33,867 nt of DNA, taken from contig JAZUMG010000023.1 in the NCBI GenBank assembly GCA_045603545.1, forward strand, positions 1 to 33,867, given 5' to 3'. Positions 17,432-24,762 of the stretch are shown here, piece by piece. The translations under genes and the position numbers were made by a program. The notes below the pieces were generated by a model. It was not told where the DNA came from. It saw only the letters and a list, made by a program, of their open reading frames with translations, and did not search any database. Each line of letters begins with the position of its first letter. The stretch's first letter is position 1. The stretch is from CAAGNP01 sp045603545. Lineage in GTDB: Bacteria; Bacteroidota; Bacteroidia; Bacteroidales; UBA932.

Positions 17432-18484
17432 TTACAACGATAACTGTATCCTTACAGACTCTTCGTGGATGCTCTTCATGATGGCGAGGATGAAGTCGCG
17501 GTCGAGATCGAGCTGTTCACCTTTGCGGACACGCTCCTCGAGGATCTCATGGTAGCGTCCTGTCTGGAGCACAGGCATCTGGTGTTCTTTCTTGTATAGT
17601 CCTATCTCGCGGGAAATCCTCCCCCTCTTTGCCAACAGGGCAAGCAATTGGTCATCCACCTCGTCTATCTGCTGACGAAGCACCGATATGTTTTCTGTAG
17701 TCTGGATATTGTCTCTCACAACGAGCATTTTAATGGTAAAGTCAAGTACTGAAGGGGTTATCTGCTGTGCAGCATCGCTGAGTGCCTCATCGGGGTTGCA
17801 GTGCGATTCGATCATTAGGCCGTCAAATTTGAGCTCCATTGCCTGCTGGCAGATTGGGGCCACAAGCTCCCTTTTTCCCCCGATATGGCTCGGATCGCAG
17901 AACATTGTGATATTTGGGTACCTGCGGCGCAATTCGATAGGAATATGCCAAATTGGGAGGTTTCTGTAAAGTTTCTTGTCGTATGTACTGAAACCTCTGT
18001 GGATGACACCCACATTTGTGATGCCGGCATTGACGAGCCTCTCGATGGCTCCACACCAGAGCTCAAGATCGGGATTGACAGGGTTTTTCACCAGCACCGG
18101 GATATTTGTCCCACGTAGTGAGTCTGCTATTTCCTGCATCGCAAATGGGTTTGCAGCGGTTCTGGCACCGATCCAAAGGATATCTATTCCAGCCTTCACA
18201 GCTTCGAAAACGTGGTCGCGCGTAGCCACCTCGGTGGCCACTGCCATCCCGAATTTCTCCTTCACCTCCTTAAGCCAGGGCAATGCTACACTCCCCATCC
18301 CCTCAAATCCACCAGGTTTGGTCCTTGGCTTCCAGATTCCTGCCCTGAAAATTTTCACTCCGTAGCGGTGAAGTTCTTCCGCTGTTTTCAGTACCTGCTC
18401 GCGACTCTCTGCGCTGCAAGGTCCAGCAATTACGATTGGACGATCGTTGCTGACGTTTGGAATTGCTAATTTGTCGATCTCCAT
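17432..18484 (-). CDS. Bifunctional DAHP synthase-chorismate mutase
   Basis: Catalyses both the entry step of the shikimate pathway (PEP + erythrose 4-phosphate to DAHP) and chorismate to prephenate. The 350 residues split into a KDO8P-synthase-like DAHP synthase (about 1-260; IVIAGPCSAES, FRAGIWKPRTKPGGFEG, NVGVIHRGFST, FCDPSHIGGKRE) and an AroQ-type chorismate mutase (about 268-350; ISVLRQQIDEVDDQLLALLA, RGRISREIGLYKKEHQMPV). This fusion is standard in Bacteroidota and lets prephenate or aromatic products feed back on the first step. It begins 3 bp after the aminotransferase stop, third in the pheA operon. Confidence 0.94.
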   Translation of the reverse strand: MEIDKLAIPNVSNDRPIVIAGPCSAESREQVLKTAEELHRYGVKIFRAGIWKPRTKPGGFEGMGSVALPWLKEVKEKFGMAVATEVATRDHVFEAVKAGIDILWIGARTAANPFAMQEIADSLRGTNIPVLVKNPVNPDLELWCGAIERLVNAGITNVGVIHRGFSTYDKKLYRNLPIWHIPIELRRRYPNITMFCDPSHIGGKRELVAPICQQAMELKFDGLMIESHCNPDEALSDAAQQITPSVLDFTIKMLVVRDNIQTTENISVLRQQIDEVDDQLLALLAKRGRISREIGLYKKEHQMPVLQTGRYHEILEERVRKGEQLDLDRDFILAIMKSIHEESVRIQLSL

Positions 18485-18487
18485 ATA

Positions 18488-19669
18488 TTATTGTTTATTA
18501 TATTCTTTTTCAATTCTTTGCAGGGCTCTGTCCAATGTCTCTTCATTGGCACAAAGTGATATTCTTATGTAGTTCTCTCCGTTGGAACCGAATATGAATC
18601 CTGGGGTGAGGAATACCTTGGCACCATAAAGTACCTGGTCGCAAATCTCTACGCCACGACCATCCACCTTGCCCCAAAGGAAGAGACCCACCTGCCCTGG
18701 AGCCACCTCTGCCCCCACCGCCCTCATAATGGCCTCTGCAAGGGCCCTTCTGCGGCCGTAAACACCATTCATCCCGCGGTACCACTCTTCCGGCTGCTCA
18801 AGAGCCTTTACAGCAGCGAGCTGCAATGGGCGGAACATCCCCGAATCCATATTGCTCTTCACCCTGAGAATCCACTCCCTGAAACGGGGATTTGTCGCCA
18901 GCATCCCTATTCTCCACCCCGGCATATTGTGGCTCTTGCTCATCGAATTGAGCTCAATGCAGATATCCTTTGCCCCCTCCACCATCAGGATGCTCAGCGG
19001 TTTGTCATTGAGAATGAAGCTGTATGGGTTATCGTGGCAGATGATTATATTGTACTTTCGGCCAAAGGCAACGAGCCTCTCAAAAAGTGGAATGCTCCCA
19101 TTTGCACCGGTAGGCATATTGGGGTAGTTGCACCATAGGAGCTTGACGCTGTTAAGGTCAATTTCACCCGCTGCGTGTTGCGCCTCCAGAGCCTCCAGAT
19201 CGGGTTCCCAATTGTTCCCGGCAGACAGGTCATAAGGGATAATTTTTGCCCCAACAAGCCTGGAAACTGAGGTGTAGGTGGGATAACCCGGGTTGGGGAC
19301 CAGTACAGCATCACCCTCGTTGACAAATGCCATCGAGATGTGCATTATCCCCTCTTTGCTCCCGATAAGGGGGAGGATTTCAGATGCAGGATCGAGCTCC
19401 ACACCGTACCATCTGCGGTACCAGGCGGAAAATGCGTTGCGAAGCTCCGGAATCCCTATGTAAGGCTGGTAGCCGTGCGAAGTGTCCAGGGAGGCCTCCT
19501 CACCCAAGGTGCTAACCACATCCTCAGCAGGTGGAAGATCGGGACTGCCGATGCCCAGATTGATAACGTCGGCCCCCTGGGCATTCATCTGTGCTATCTC
19601 CCTCAATTTCACCGAGAAATAGTACTCACTTACCTCGCTGATTCTCTTTGCAGGGCTAATCTCTCTCAT
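18488..19669 (-). CDS. Class I/II PLP aminotransferase (aromatic operon)
   Basis: A 393-residue fold-type I aminotransferase, probably transaminating phenylpyruvate or prephenate, or an aspartate/aromatic pair, given its position between pheA and DAHP synthase. Motifs include the substrate loop LGIGSPDLPP, WCNYPNMPTGA, HDNPYSF and the PLP lysine in LNSMSKSHNMPGWRIGML. LL-diaminopimelate aminotransferases share this pattern, so that alternative cannot be excluded. The start is placed at 19669 (MREISPAKRISEVSEYYF) because it matches the usual family N-terminus; ATGs at 19678 and further upstream are in frame. The 5' end overlaps the pheA stop by 14 bp, a sign of coupled translation. Confidence 0.9.
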   Translation of the reverse strand: MREISPAKRISEVSEYYFSVKLREIAQMNAQGADVINLGIGSPDLPPAEDVVSTLGEEASLDTSHGYQPYIGIPELRNAFSAWYRRWYGVELDPASEILPLIGSKEGIMHISMAFVNEGDAVLVPNPGYPTYTSVSRLVGAKIIPYDLSAGNNWEPDLEALEAQHAAGEIDLNSVKLLWCNYPNMPTGANGSIPLFERLVAFGRKYNIIICHDNPYSFILNDKPLSILMVEGAKDICIELNSMSKSHNMPGWRIGMLATNPRFREWILRVKSNMDSGMFRPLQLAAVKALEQPEEWYRGMNGVYGRRRALAEAIMRAVGAEVAPGQVGLFLWGKVDGRGVEICDQVLYGAKVFLTPGFIFGSNGENYIRISLCANEETLDRALQRIEKEYNKQ

Positions 19670-20522
19670 AATTTTCATCCTCCATATACTCTCCAAGAAT
19701 CTCAAAATCCTTGGTCAAAGGCAATATGGCATCTATCGCCTGTCTGTATCTTTTATAGTCGTTGAACTGCAGATTCACATAGAACTGGTACCTCCACTCC
19801 TCACCTATGATGGGCATTGACTGGATCATCGAGAGGTTCATATCGTAAAAAGAGAGGATGGTGAGGACCTTCGAAAGGCTTCCGCTGGTGTGTGGAAGGG
19901 TGAAGACGATGGAACTCTTGTTCAAATCTTCGTGCGACTCGCAAATCTCGCTCAGAACCTCTTTGGCTACGGCTTTATTGGCCAGAATGAGGAAACGGGT
20001 GAAGTTTCTTTTGTTGGTCTCGATACCGTCAGCGAGGATATTCATACCGTATAGTTCGGCTGCCCCAGCAGGGCAAATGGCTGCGTGATCCTTGAGGTTG
20101 TTCTCCTGAATCCATTTGGCACTCCCGGCTGTGTCATCCTTCTCCACGAGTTTCACATTGGGTAGTGTATCAATATATTCCTGACACTGTCTGAATGCCA
20201 TAGGATGGGTATTTATCTCCCTTATATCGTGTATCTCCACACCTGGAAGTGCCACAAGTGCGTGCTTGATACGGAGTTTGTATTCCCCCACTATCACCAG
20301 ACCACTCTGTCTGAGGAGATTGAAATTGTCCAGCAGACTGCCGGCAATAGTGTTCTCTATCGCCATTATCCCCAGTTTGGCCGGGTCCTTCACCACTTGA
20401 TCGACAAGGTTTCTGAATGTATCGCAGTCGATAGTCTCCACCTCATCCCCTTGGAAAAAGGCTTTGGCAGCGATATAGTGGTTGCAGCCGCCAATACCTT
20501 GTATTACAACTCTCCGTTTCAT
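19656..20522 (-). CDS. pheA: Prephenate dehydratase with ACT domain
   Basis: Converts prephenate to phenylpyruvate in phenylalanine synthesis. The 288 residues comprise a PBP-like catalytic domain (1-185) with IQGIGGCNHYIAAKAFF, MAIENTIAGSLLDNFNLLRQ and the catalytic TRF in RNFTRFLILAN. An ACT domain (about 200-275; SSIVFTLPHTSGSLSKVLTI) probably senses phenylalanine. The usual N-terminal chorismate mutase of E. coli PheA is absent; that activity is on the DAHP synthase two genes downstream. The start is the ATG at 20522 (MKRRVVIQGIGG); an in-frame TTG three codons upstream lies next to the terminator-like hairpin and was not used. First gene of the pheA, aminotransferase, DAHP synthase, esterase operon. 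Confidence 0.93.
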   Translation of the reverse strand: MKRRVVIQGIGGCNHYIAAKAFFQGDEVETIDCDTFRNLVDQVVKDPAKLGIMAIENTIAGSLLDNFNLLRQSGLVIVGEYKLRIKHALVALPGVEIHDIREINTHPMAFRQCQEYIDTLPNVKLVEKDDTAGSAKWIQENNLKDHAAICPAGAAELYGMNILADGIETNKRNFTRFLILANKAVAKEVLSEICESHEDLNKSSIVFTLPHTSGSLSKVLTILSFYDMNLSMIQSMPIIGEEWRYQFYVNLQFNDYKRYRQAIDAILPLTKDFEILGEYMEDENYERD

Positions 20523-20529
20523 ATCTTTC

Positions 20530-20625
20530 AAAAAGAAACTCCCACCTTAACACAGGCAGGAGTTCATAAAATTTATATTGTCATCTACATACAAGCTCCC
20601 GCTTTTATCCATTAGCCGATAAAAG
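20530..20625 (-). promoter_or_regulatory. Candidate transcription attenuator ahead of pheA
   Basis: The minus-strand leader holds a terminator-like hairpin: AACTCCTGCC (20564-20555), 8-nt loop, GGTGGGAGTT (20546-20537), ten pairs including two G-U, then TTTCTTTTT overlapping the 3' arm and running to 20530. It ends 8 nt before the pheA ATG, so every pheA transcript must cross it. Upstream, GCGGGAG (20602-20596) can pair with CTCCTGC of the terminator's 5' arm over seven pairs, giving a possible antiterminator. A third hairpin, CTTTTATC/GATAAAAG (20625-20618 with 20609-20602), lies before that. The fold is seen in the sequence; the signal sensed is unknown. Confidence 0.65.
20547..20612 (-). 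CDS. Possible 21-aa leader peptide of the pheA operon
   Basis: An ATG at 20612 opens a 21-codon frame (beginning MDKSGSLYVDDNINF) that stops at a TAA inside the loop of the terminator-like hairpin. It holds one Tyr (residue 8) and one Phe (residue 15), far fewer than classical phe leaders. A ribosome reaching the stop would sit on the hairpin and oppose termination, the reverse of the E. coli logic. It may be chance; it is listed because of its exact fit to the leader. Confidence 0.25.
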   Translation of the reverse strand: MDKSGSLYVDDNINFMNSCLC

Positions 20626-20672
20626 AAAAAAAGAAACAGTATGTAAATCGTTGTGTACCCATATTGTCGAGA

Positions 20673-20680
20673 CAAATTTA
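20673..20680 (-). promoter_or_regulatory. -7 box for the pheA operon
   Basis: TAAATTTG on the minus strand matches TAnnTTTG and would give a leader of about 145 nt before pheA. No good -33 element is seen. It is back to back with the aroC box at 20702. Confidence 0.5.
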
Positions 20681-20701
20681 GATATTTTGTCATTTATTTC
20701 C

Positions 20702-20709
20702 TAATTTTG
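20702..20709 (+). promoter_or_regulatory. -7 box for aroC
   Basis: TAATTTTG matches TAnnTTTG, 22 bp before the ATG at 20732. It favours that start over the GTG at 20723. Confidence 0.5.
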
Positions 20710-20731
20710 TTTGATATAAAATGTGGTCAAT

Positions 20732-21727
20732 ATGAACAGTTTCGGCAAAAATTTCAGAATCTCGGTTTTCGGTGAGTCTCATGGTGAGATGATAGGTGTA
20801 GTCATTGATGGTGTCCCTGCCGGAATATCCATTGATATAGAGGATTTTACAGAAGATTTGCTCCGTCGCAAAGCCGGTGCCCGCGGCACTACTCCACGTA
20901 TTGAGGGGGATATTCCACGTATCGTCAGTGGTGTTCAAGACTGTTTTACTACCGGTGCACCCCTGACAATAGTTTTTGCCAACGAAAACACCAGATCTGA
21001 TGATTACTCCCTTTTCAGAGATATACCCCGTCCGGGACACGCTGATTTTGTCGCACAGGCGAAACACAATTTCTACAACGACATCCGTGGTGGCGGACAC
21101 TTTTCCGGCCGTATGACCCTCCCACTCGTCGCTGCAGGTGTAGTGGCGAAGAAAGTACTGGAAGACAACTTCATATCAGAAGAAGAGGGTTTCTCTCTCT
21201 CTGCCAGACTTGTGGAGGTGGGCGGTTCTGCAGATTCCGAAGCCTGGCCGGCCCTGATAGAGGGTGCCATGGCAGAGGGTGACTCACTCGGAGGCATTAT
21301 CGAATGTGTGTGTAAAGGTGTGGATGTAGGTTACGGAGAACCTATGTTCGACTCCATGGAGTCACAGATCTCCCATCTGGCTTTTTCTGTCCCCGGTGTA
21401 CGTGGTGTCGAATTCGGAGACGGTTTCCGTGCTGCCAGGATGAAAGGGTCAGAACACAATGACTGTTACATAGATTCAGAGGGGCATACTGCGACCAATG
21501 GTGCAGGCGGCATCAATGGCGGTATCACAAACGGTAACCCTATAGTATTCAGAGTGGCGATAAAGCCCACCTCAAGCATTTCCAAGGTTCAGAGGACATT
21601 TGATTTTATTAAGGAGGAGATGGTGGACTTCTCTGTTCCCGGCAGACACGACACCTGCATAGCCCTTCGCTGCCCTGTAATAATAGAAGCCATCACCGCC
21701 ATCGTTTTGGCGGATAATGTGCTGTAA
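20732..21727 (+). CDS. aroC: Chorismate synthase
   Basis: Converts EPSP to chorismate, the last shikimate step, using reduced FMN in the cytoplasm. The 331-residue protein begins MNSFGKNFRISVFGESHGEM, carrying the family's N-terminal GESHG signature. It continues with DLLRRKAGARGTTPRIEGD, RPGHADF and YNDIRGGGHFSGRMT (FMN and substrate region). The third signature is in the NGAGGINGGITNGNPIVF segment. RHDTCIALRCPVIIEA closes the family core. The length is slightly shorter than the typical 350-360 residues. The gene is divergent from the pheA operon and shares its short intergenic region, so both ends of chorismate supply and use may be controlled from one site. Confidence 0.96.
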   Translation: MNSFGKNFRISVFGESHGEMIGVVIDGVPAGISIDIEDFTEDLLRRKAGARGTTPRIEGDIPRIVSGVQDCFTTGAPLTIVFANENTRSDDYSLFRDIPRPGHADFVAQAKHNFYNDIRGGGHFSGRMTLPLVAAGVVAKKVLEDNFISEEEGFSLSARLVEVGGSADSEAWPALIEGAMAEGDSLGGIIECVCKGVDVGYGEPMFDSMESQISHLAFSVPGVRGVEFGDGFRAARMKGSEHNDCYIDSEGHTATNGAGGINGGITNGNPIVFRVAIKPTSSISKVQRTFDFIKEEMVDFSVPGRHDTCIALRCPVIIEAITAIVLADNVL

Positions 21728-21742
21728 GTTAAATCGTGTTAG

Positions 21743-21890
21743 ACCTGGACGACTTAGTGGTAAAGCTCTCCGGGCCAGGTGGAATAAAAGTCCTTCTACC
21801 GGGCCCATTACAAAATAGTAATACTTTTAATATCAATTATTTAAGAAAAACAAGTGGGCCAGATGGAAGCAAATTTATTCCACCTGGCCC
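21743..21890. repeat. MITE-like element with 17-bp perfect inverted ends
   Basis: GGGCCAGGTGGAATAAA (21772-21788) and its exact reverse complement (21874-21890) bound a 119-bp AT-rich element. Nested inside are GGCCCA (21802-21807) and TGGGCC (21855-21860), also inverted. A local hairpin forms from 21856 to 21890, and an ACCTGG/CCAGGT pair (21743-21748 with 21775-21780) adjoins the left end. No target-site duplication is visible. The GGCCAGGT core links it to the hairpins at 13409-13528. It sits between the convergent aroC and acyltransferase genes and may also act as a terminator. Confidence 0.7.
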
Positions 21891-21921
21891 ATTTGTATAT
21901 CATCCGGCATGGTATTTATGA

Positions 21922-23043
21922 TTAATTTTTCTTCGACAGCCACCTTCTTACCGGCTCGTCGTAGAGTTTCTGTACAGCGTATGCGAGGAGGATACAGCCG
22001 ATGAAAATGGCGATTATCACTGGCCAGGTCTGGGCAAATGTCTTCCCGTCTTCCCAGCACCAGGCGTAGAACAGGTACATAATCGGATAGTGTACCATAT
22101 AGAGTGGATATGATATGCCACCAAGCCATTTCCATACCTTTTCTCCCCTCTCAGATGTCCCGGAAACACTGCCGCAGGCACCAATATAAAGTATAGCAGG
22201 GAACAGGAAGAGTACGCATACCGAGTCATACAGACCATTCAGCCACATAGCCCCTGATACAGCACCAAGATGTGGCACACCAAGCAATACCATAAGAGAC
22301 AGTGAGCATATCCAGAATGCCCCTTTTATTTTCATTGGTCTGAATACTCTGCAGATGAGCATACCGGCACTATATGAGAAACTCATCCTCAGGAGACCAC
22401 CCCAGAGATTATTGCCTGCCATTGTCCAGCCAACACCGATATGGTTTGCACCCGACATATCGAATAGAGAGAATGCTGCCAGTCCCAATCCGAGAATCCA
22501 CACCAGGATAGCCAGTTTTTTTGTTGACAATTTTCTGATACACAGTGCATATAGGATATTGCCCACATATTCGAAGAAAAGGGACCAGTAAGGTCCGTTG
22601 AGTGGGTACATCTCACCGTTGCCCCTAACTTCAGGTGCTGTTCCCGGTATTGCAGGGAGCAAAAGCATAGTGCAGACCAGGGCTATTATTACTTTCCACC
22701 CCTCTACGTGGGTACCATCCCATTGGGCTCCACCCTGAATAAGGAAGGTTATTGCCCCTATTACAGCTCCAAATACTACCATTGGGTGTAGGCGGATCAG
22801 CCTCCTCCTGAAGAATCCTCGAGTAGTCAATTCACCCTTTTTCCATCTGTCATCGTATGCATAACCGATTACAAAACCGGAGAGAATGAAGAAGAAATCG
22901 ACAGCCATATATCCGTGATTGAACCTCTGGTCCAGAGGAGAAGTGGCAAATGCTTCAAAAAAATGGTACCATACTACCATCAGGGCAGCTACTCCACGCA
23001 GTGCATCGAGGAGTAAATAATGGGGTTTGGAGTCCTTGAACAT
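21922..23043 (-). CDS. Acyltransferase family 3 (OafA/YrhL-like) membrane protein
   Basis: A 373-residue inner-membrane acyltransferase, of the kind that O-acetylates polysaccharide or other envelope sugars. The N-terminus YLLLDALRGVAALMVVWYHF contains the family's LRGVAA motif and the conserved histidine. The next segment, NHGYMAVDFFFILSGFVIGY, holds the FFFxLSGF signature. It is followed by RRRLIRLHPMVVFGAVIG and some eight further hydrophobic segments. The substrate cannot be told, but nearby rhamnose and glucuronate genes make an envelope polysaccharide plausible. It starts 3 bp after the CBM9-like gene, so it is the last gene of the DUF47, PiT, CBM9-like unit. Confidence 0.9.
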   Translation of the reverse strand: MFKDSKPHYLLLDALRGVAALMVVWYHFFEAFATSPLDQRFNHGYMAVDFFFILSGFVIGYAYDDRWKKGELTTRGFFRRRLIRLHPMVVFGAVIGAITFLIQGGAQWDGTHVEGWKVIIALVCTMLLLPAIPGTAPEVRGNGEMYPLNGPYWSLFFEYVGNILYALCIRKLSTKKLAILVWILGLGLAAFSLFDMSGANHIGVGWTMAGNNLWGGLLRMSFSYSAGMLICRVFRPMKIKGAFWICSLSLMVLLGVPHLGAVSGAMWLNGLYDSVCVLFLFPAILYIGACGSVSGTSERGEKVWKWLGGISYPLYMVHYPIMYLFYAWCWEDGKTFAQTWPVIIAIFIGCILLAYAVQKLYDEPVRRWLSKKN

Positions 23044-23046
23044 GAC

Positions 23047-23697
23047 CTATTCAAAATATAGTGTTCCAAAATAGTCTGGGGCGTGGAATGCAGGTTTTTC
23101 TGTCCCGATGGGGCTCCACGACAGGTAGTGTGGAGTCTTCTGGTCATCACCGCATTTGTAGAAGTTGGCACGGATTACAGCTCCGTCCATAGATTTGATC
23201 TCATGACGGAAATATGCCTTGAAGGGCAATATGATCGCTATCTCCCACTCTGTCTCACCGATTCTCTCTGCAAATGGTTCACGGCCAAGGGTGCTCCAGC
23301 GGAGAATCTGGTCTGTGACACTCTTGTCGCCACGGATACGCCCTTTGCGCTCAGCTCCAGAGCCTATAAGGAGTGTGCCGGCACAGTTACATTCGAAATT
23401 ATAGTAGATTCCATCTTCAGGACAAGGTATGGAGAAGAACTCTACACAAGAGTCTGTCCAAACATTGCCATTGTCTGCCTCTGTCACAGCCTTTACAGAC
23501 TCCTCCTTCACTTTATAATGGAGAAGGATGGCGTCGTAGGTGTATGCTATTCTGAATTTGACTTCAGGACGGTAAGTGTGGGTATCCCAGTTAATGACGT
23601 CAATATTATTGTATTCTATCCCGGCCTGGTCCATCAGAAAAGGCACCTGCTGGGGATCAGCATAGACACCTGCTATTTTCTTTACTTTGAGTTCCAT
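23047..23697 (-). CDS. CBM9-like / DUF4956-style beta-sandwich protein, non-secreted
   Basis: A 216-residue protein resembling carbohydrate-binding module family 9-like domains. Supporting segments are FRIAYTYDAILLHYKVKEES, NGNVWTDSCVEFFSIPCPED, YYNFECNCAGTLLIG and the ending HYLSWSPIGTEKPAFHAPDYFG, the usual C-terminal block of the group. No signal peptide is seen with the start at 23697 (MELKVKKIAGVYADPQQ), so its site of action is unclear. The DUF part of this label is only a loose comparison; CBM9-like is the better-supported name. The upstream region carries a G10 tract at 23708-23717. It lies between pit and the acyltransferase gene with gaps of 28 and 3 bp. Confidence 0.75.
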   Translation of the reverse strand: MELKVKKIAGVYADPQQVPFLMDQAGIEYNNIDVINWDTHTYRPEVKFRIAYTYDAILLHYKVKEESVKAVTEADNGNVWTDSCVEFFSIPCPEDGIYYNFECNCAGTLLIGSGAERKGRIRGDKSVTDQILRWSTLGREPFAERIGETEWEIAIILPFKAYFRHEIKSMDGAVIRANFYKCGDDQKTPHYLSWSPIGTEKPAFHAPDYFGTLYFE

Positions 23698-23707
23698 AAT
23701 AAAAGTC

Positions 23708-23717
23708 GGGGGGGGGG
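23708..23717. repeat. Homopolymeric G10 tract
   Basis: Ten consecutive G on the plus strand (C on the coding strand) lie 11 bp before the CBM9-like ATG and 9 bp after the pit stop. Tracts of this length are prone to slippage in replication. Confidence 0.85.
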
Positions 23718-23725
23718 AAAACAAA

Positions 23726-24742
23726 TTATACGAACAAGTTCACTACTGAATACACTACACAAGCCAGAAGTGCACTCACAGGGATGGTGAGCACCCAAGC
23801 GACGAGGAGGTCTTTGGTGACACCCCAACGTACAGCCGAAAGTCTCTTGGTCGCACCACAACCGATGATGGCACCTGTAATAGTGTGTGTGGTACTTACA
23901 GGGATATGGAGGAACTCAGTCAGGTAGAGGGTAAATGCACCGGCAGTTTCAGCTACAACACCTTCAAGAGGGGTAACTTTGGTGATTTTTGAACCCATTG
24001 TCTTGACAATTTTCCAACCTCCAGACATTGTACCTATTGAAATCGCTGTAAAGCAGGCAAATGCTACCCAGTTAGGGAGGTCATTGATGCTGTTGATACC
24101 CATTCCCAAACCATCTGAGTGTGCCGCTATGAGTGCTGCTGCTATGATACCCATAACTTTTTGTGAGTCATTCAGACCGTGGCCCACACTGAAAAGTGCA
24201 GATGACACCAGCTGAAGCCTCTTGAACCACACTTCACACTTGTGAGGGTTCTTGTTTTTACAAATGTTAAGCACCAGCAGGGTGAAGAGGAATGATATGA
24301 CCATACCGATAAGTGGAGCTGCAAATATGAAAAGGGCGATCTTCAGGATTATGCTCCCCTGTACTGCACTCCAGCCTGCACCCATAATCGCAGCACCTGC
24401 GAAACCACCGATAAGTGTATGGGATGAAGACGATGGGATACCTTTCCACCAGGTAAGGAGGTTCCAAATAATGGCTGCAATTACACCTGAAAGGATAATT
24501 GGAAGTGTGATGAACTCCTCAATTACAGTTTTGGATACTGTATTTGCAATACCGAATCCTCCGATTATGTATTTGGCAATAAAAAATGCTACAAAGTTGA
24601 AGAATGCTGCCCACAATACAGCCTGGAAAGGTGTAAGGACACGAGTAGAGACGATGGTCGCAATCGAGTTGGCCGCATCGTGGAAGCCGTTGATGAAGTC
24701 AAATAAGAGTGCCAGGATAATGATGGCTACCAATAATTCCAT
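23726..24742 (-). CDS. PiT-family inorganic phosphate permease
   Basis: A low-affinity phosphate/cation symporter of the inner membrane, 338 residues with about ten hydrophobic segments. The two inverted family signatures are FDFINGFHDAANSIATIVST near the N-terminus and SVGHGLNDSQKVMGIIAAAL in the middle. Other conserved blocks are GIPSSSSHTLIGGFAGA and LHIPVSTTHTITGAIIGCG. The length agrees with the short Bacteroidota form. It begins 20 bp after the DUF47 gene, a classical pairing in which the PhoU-like partner modulates transport. The operon promoter is at 25449-25480. Confidence 0.95.
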   Translation of the reverse strand: MELLVAIIILALLFDFINGFHDAANSIATIVSTRVLTPFQAVLWAAFFNFVAFFIAKYIIGGFGIANTVSKTVIEEFITLPIILSGVIAAIIWNLLTWWKGIPSSSSHTLIGGFAGAAIMGAGWSAVQGSIILKIALFIFAAPLIGMVISFLFTLLVLNICKNKNPHKCEVWFKRLQLVSSALFSVGHGLNDSQKVMGIIAAALIAAHSDGLGMGINSINDLPNWVAFACFTAISIGTMSGGWKIVKTMGSKITKVTPLEGVVAETAGAFTLYLTEFLHIPVSTTHTITGAIIGCGATKRLSAVRWGVTKDLLVAWVLTIPVSALLACVVYSVVNLFV

Positions 24743-24762
24743 ATATACTGTTCTCTACAATA

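Noticed and set aside
20723..20731. GTG start for aroC three codons upstream
   Set aside because: The ATG at 20732 gives the normal chorismate synthase N-terminus and a better distance to the -7 box.
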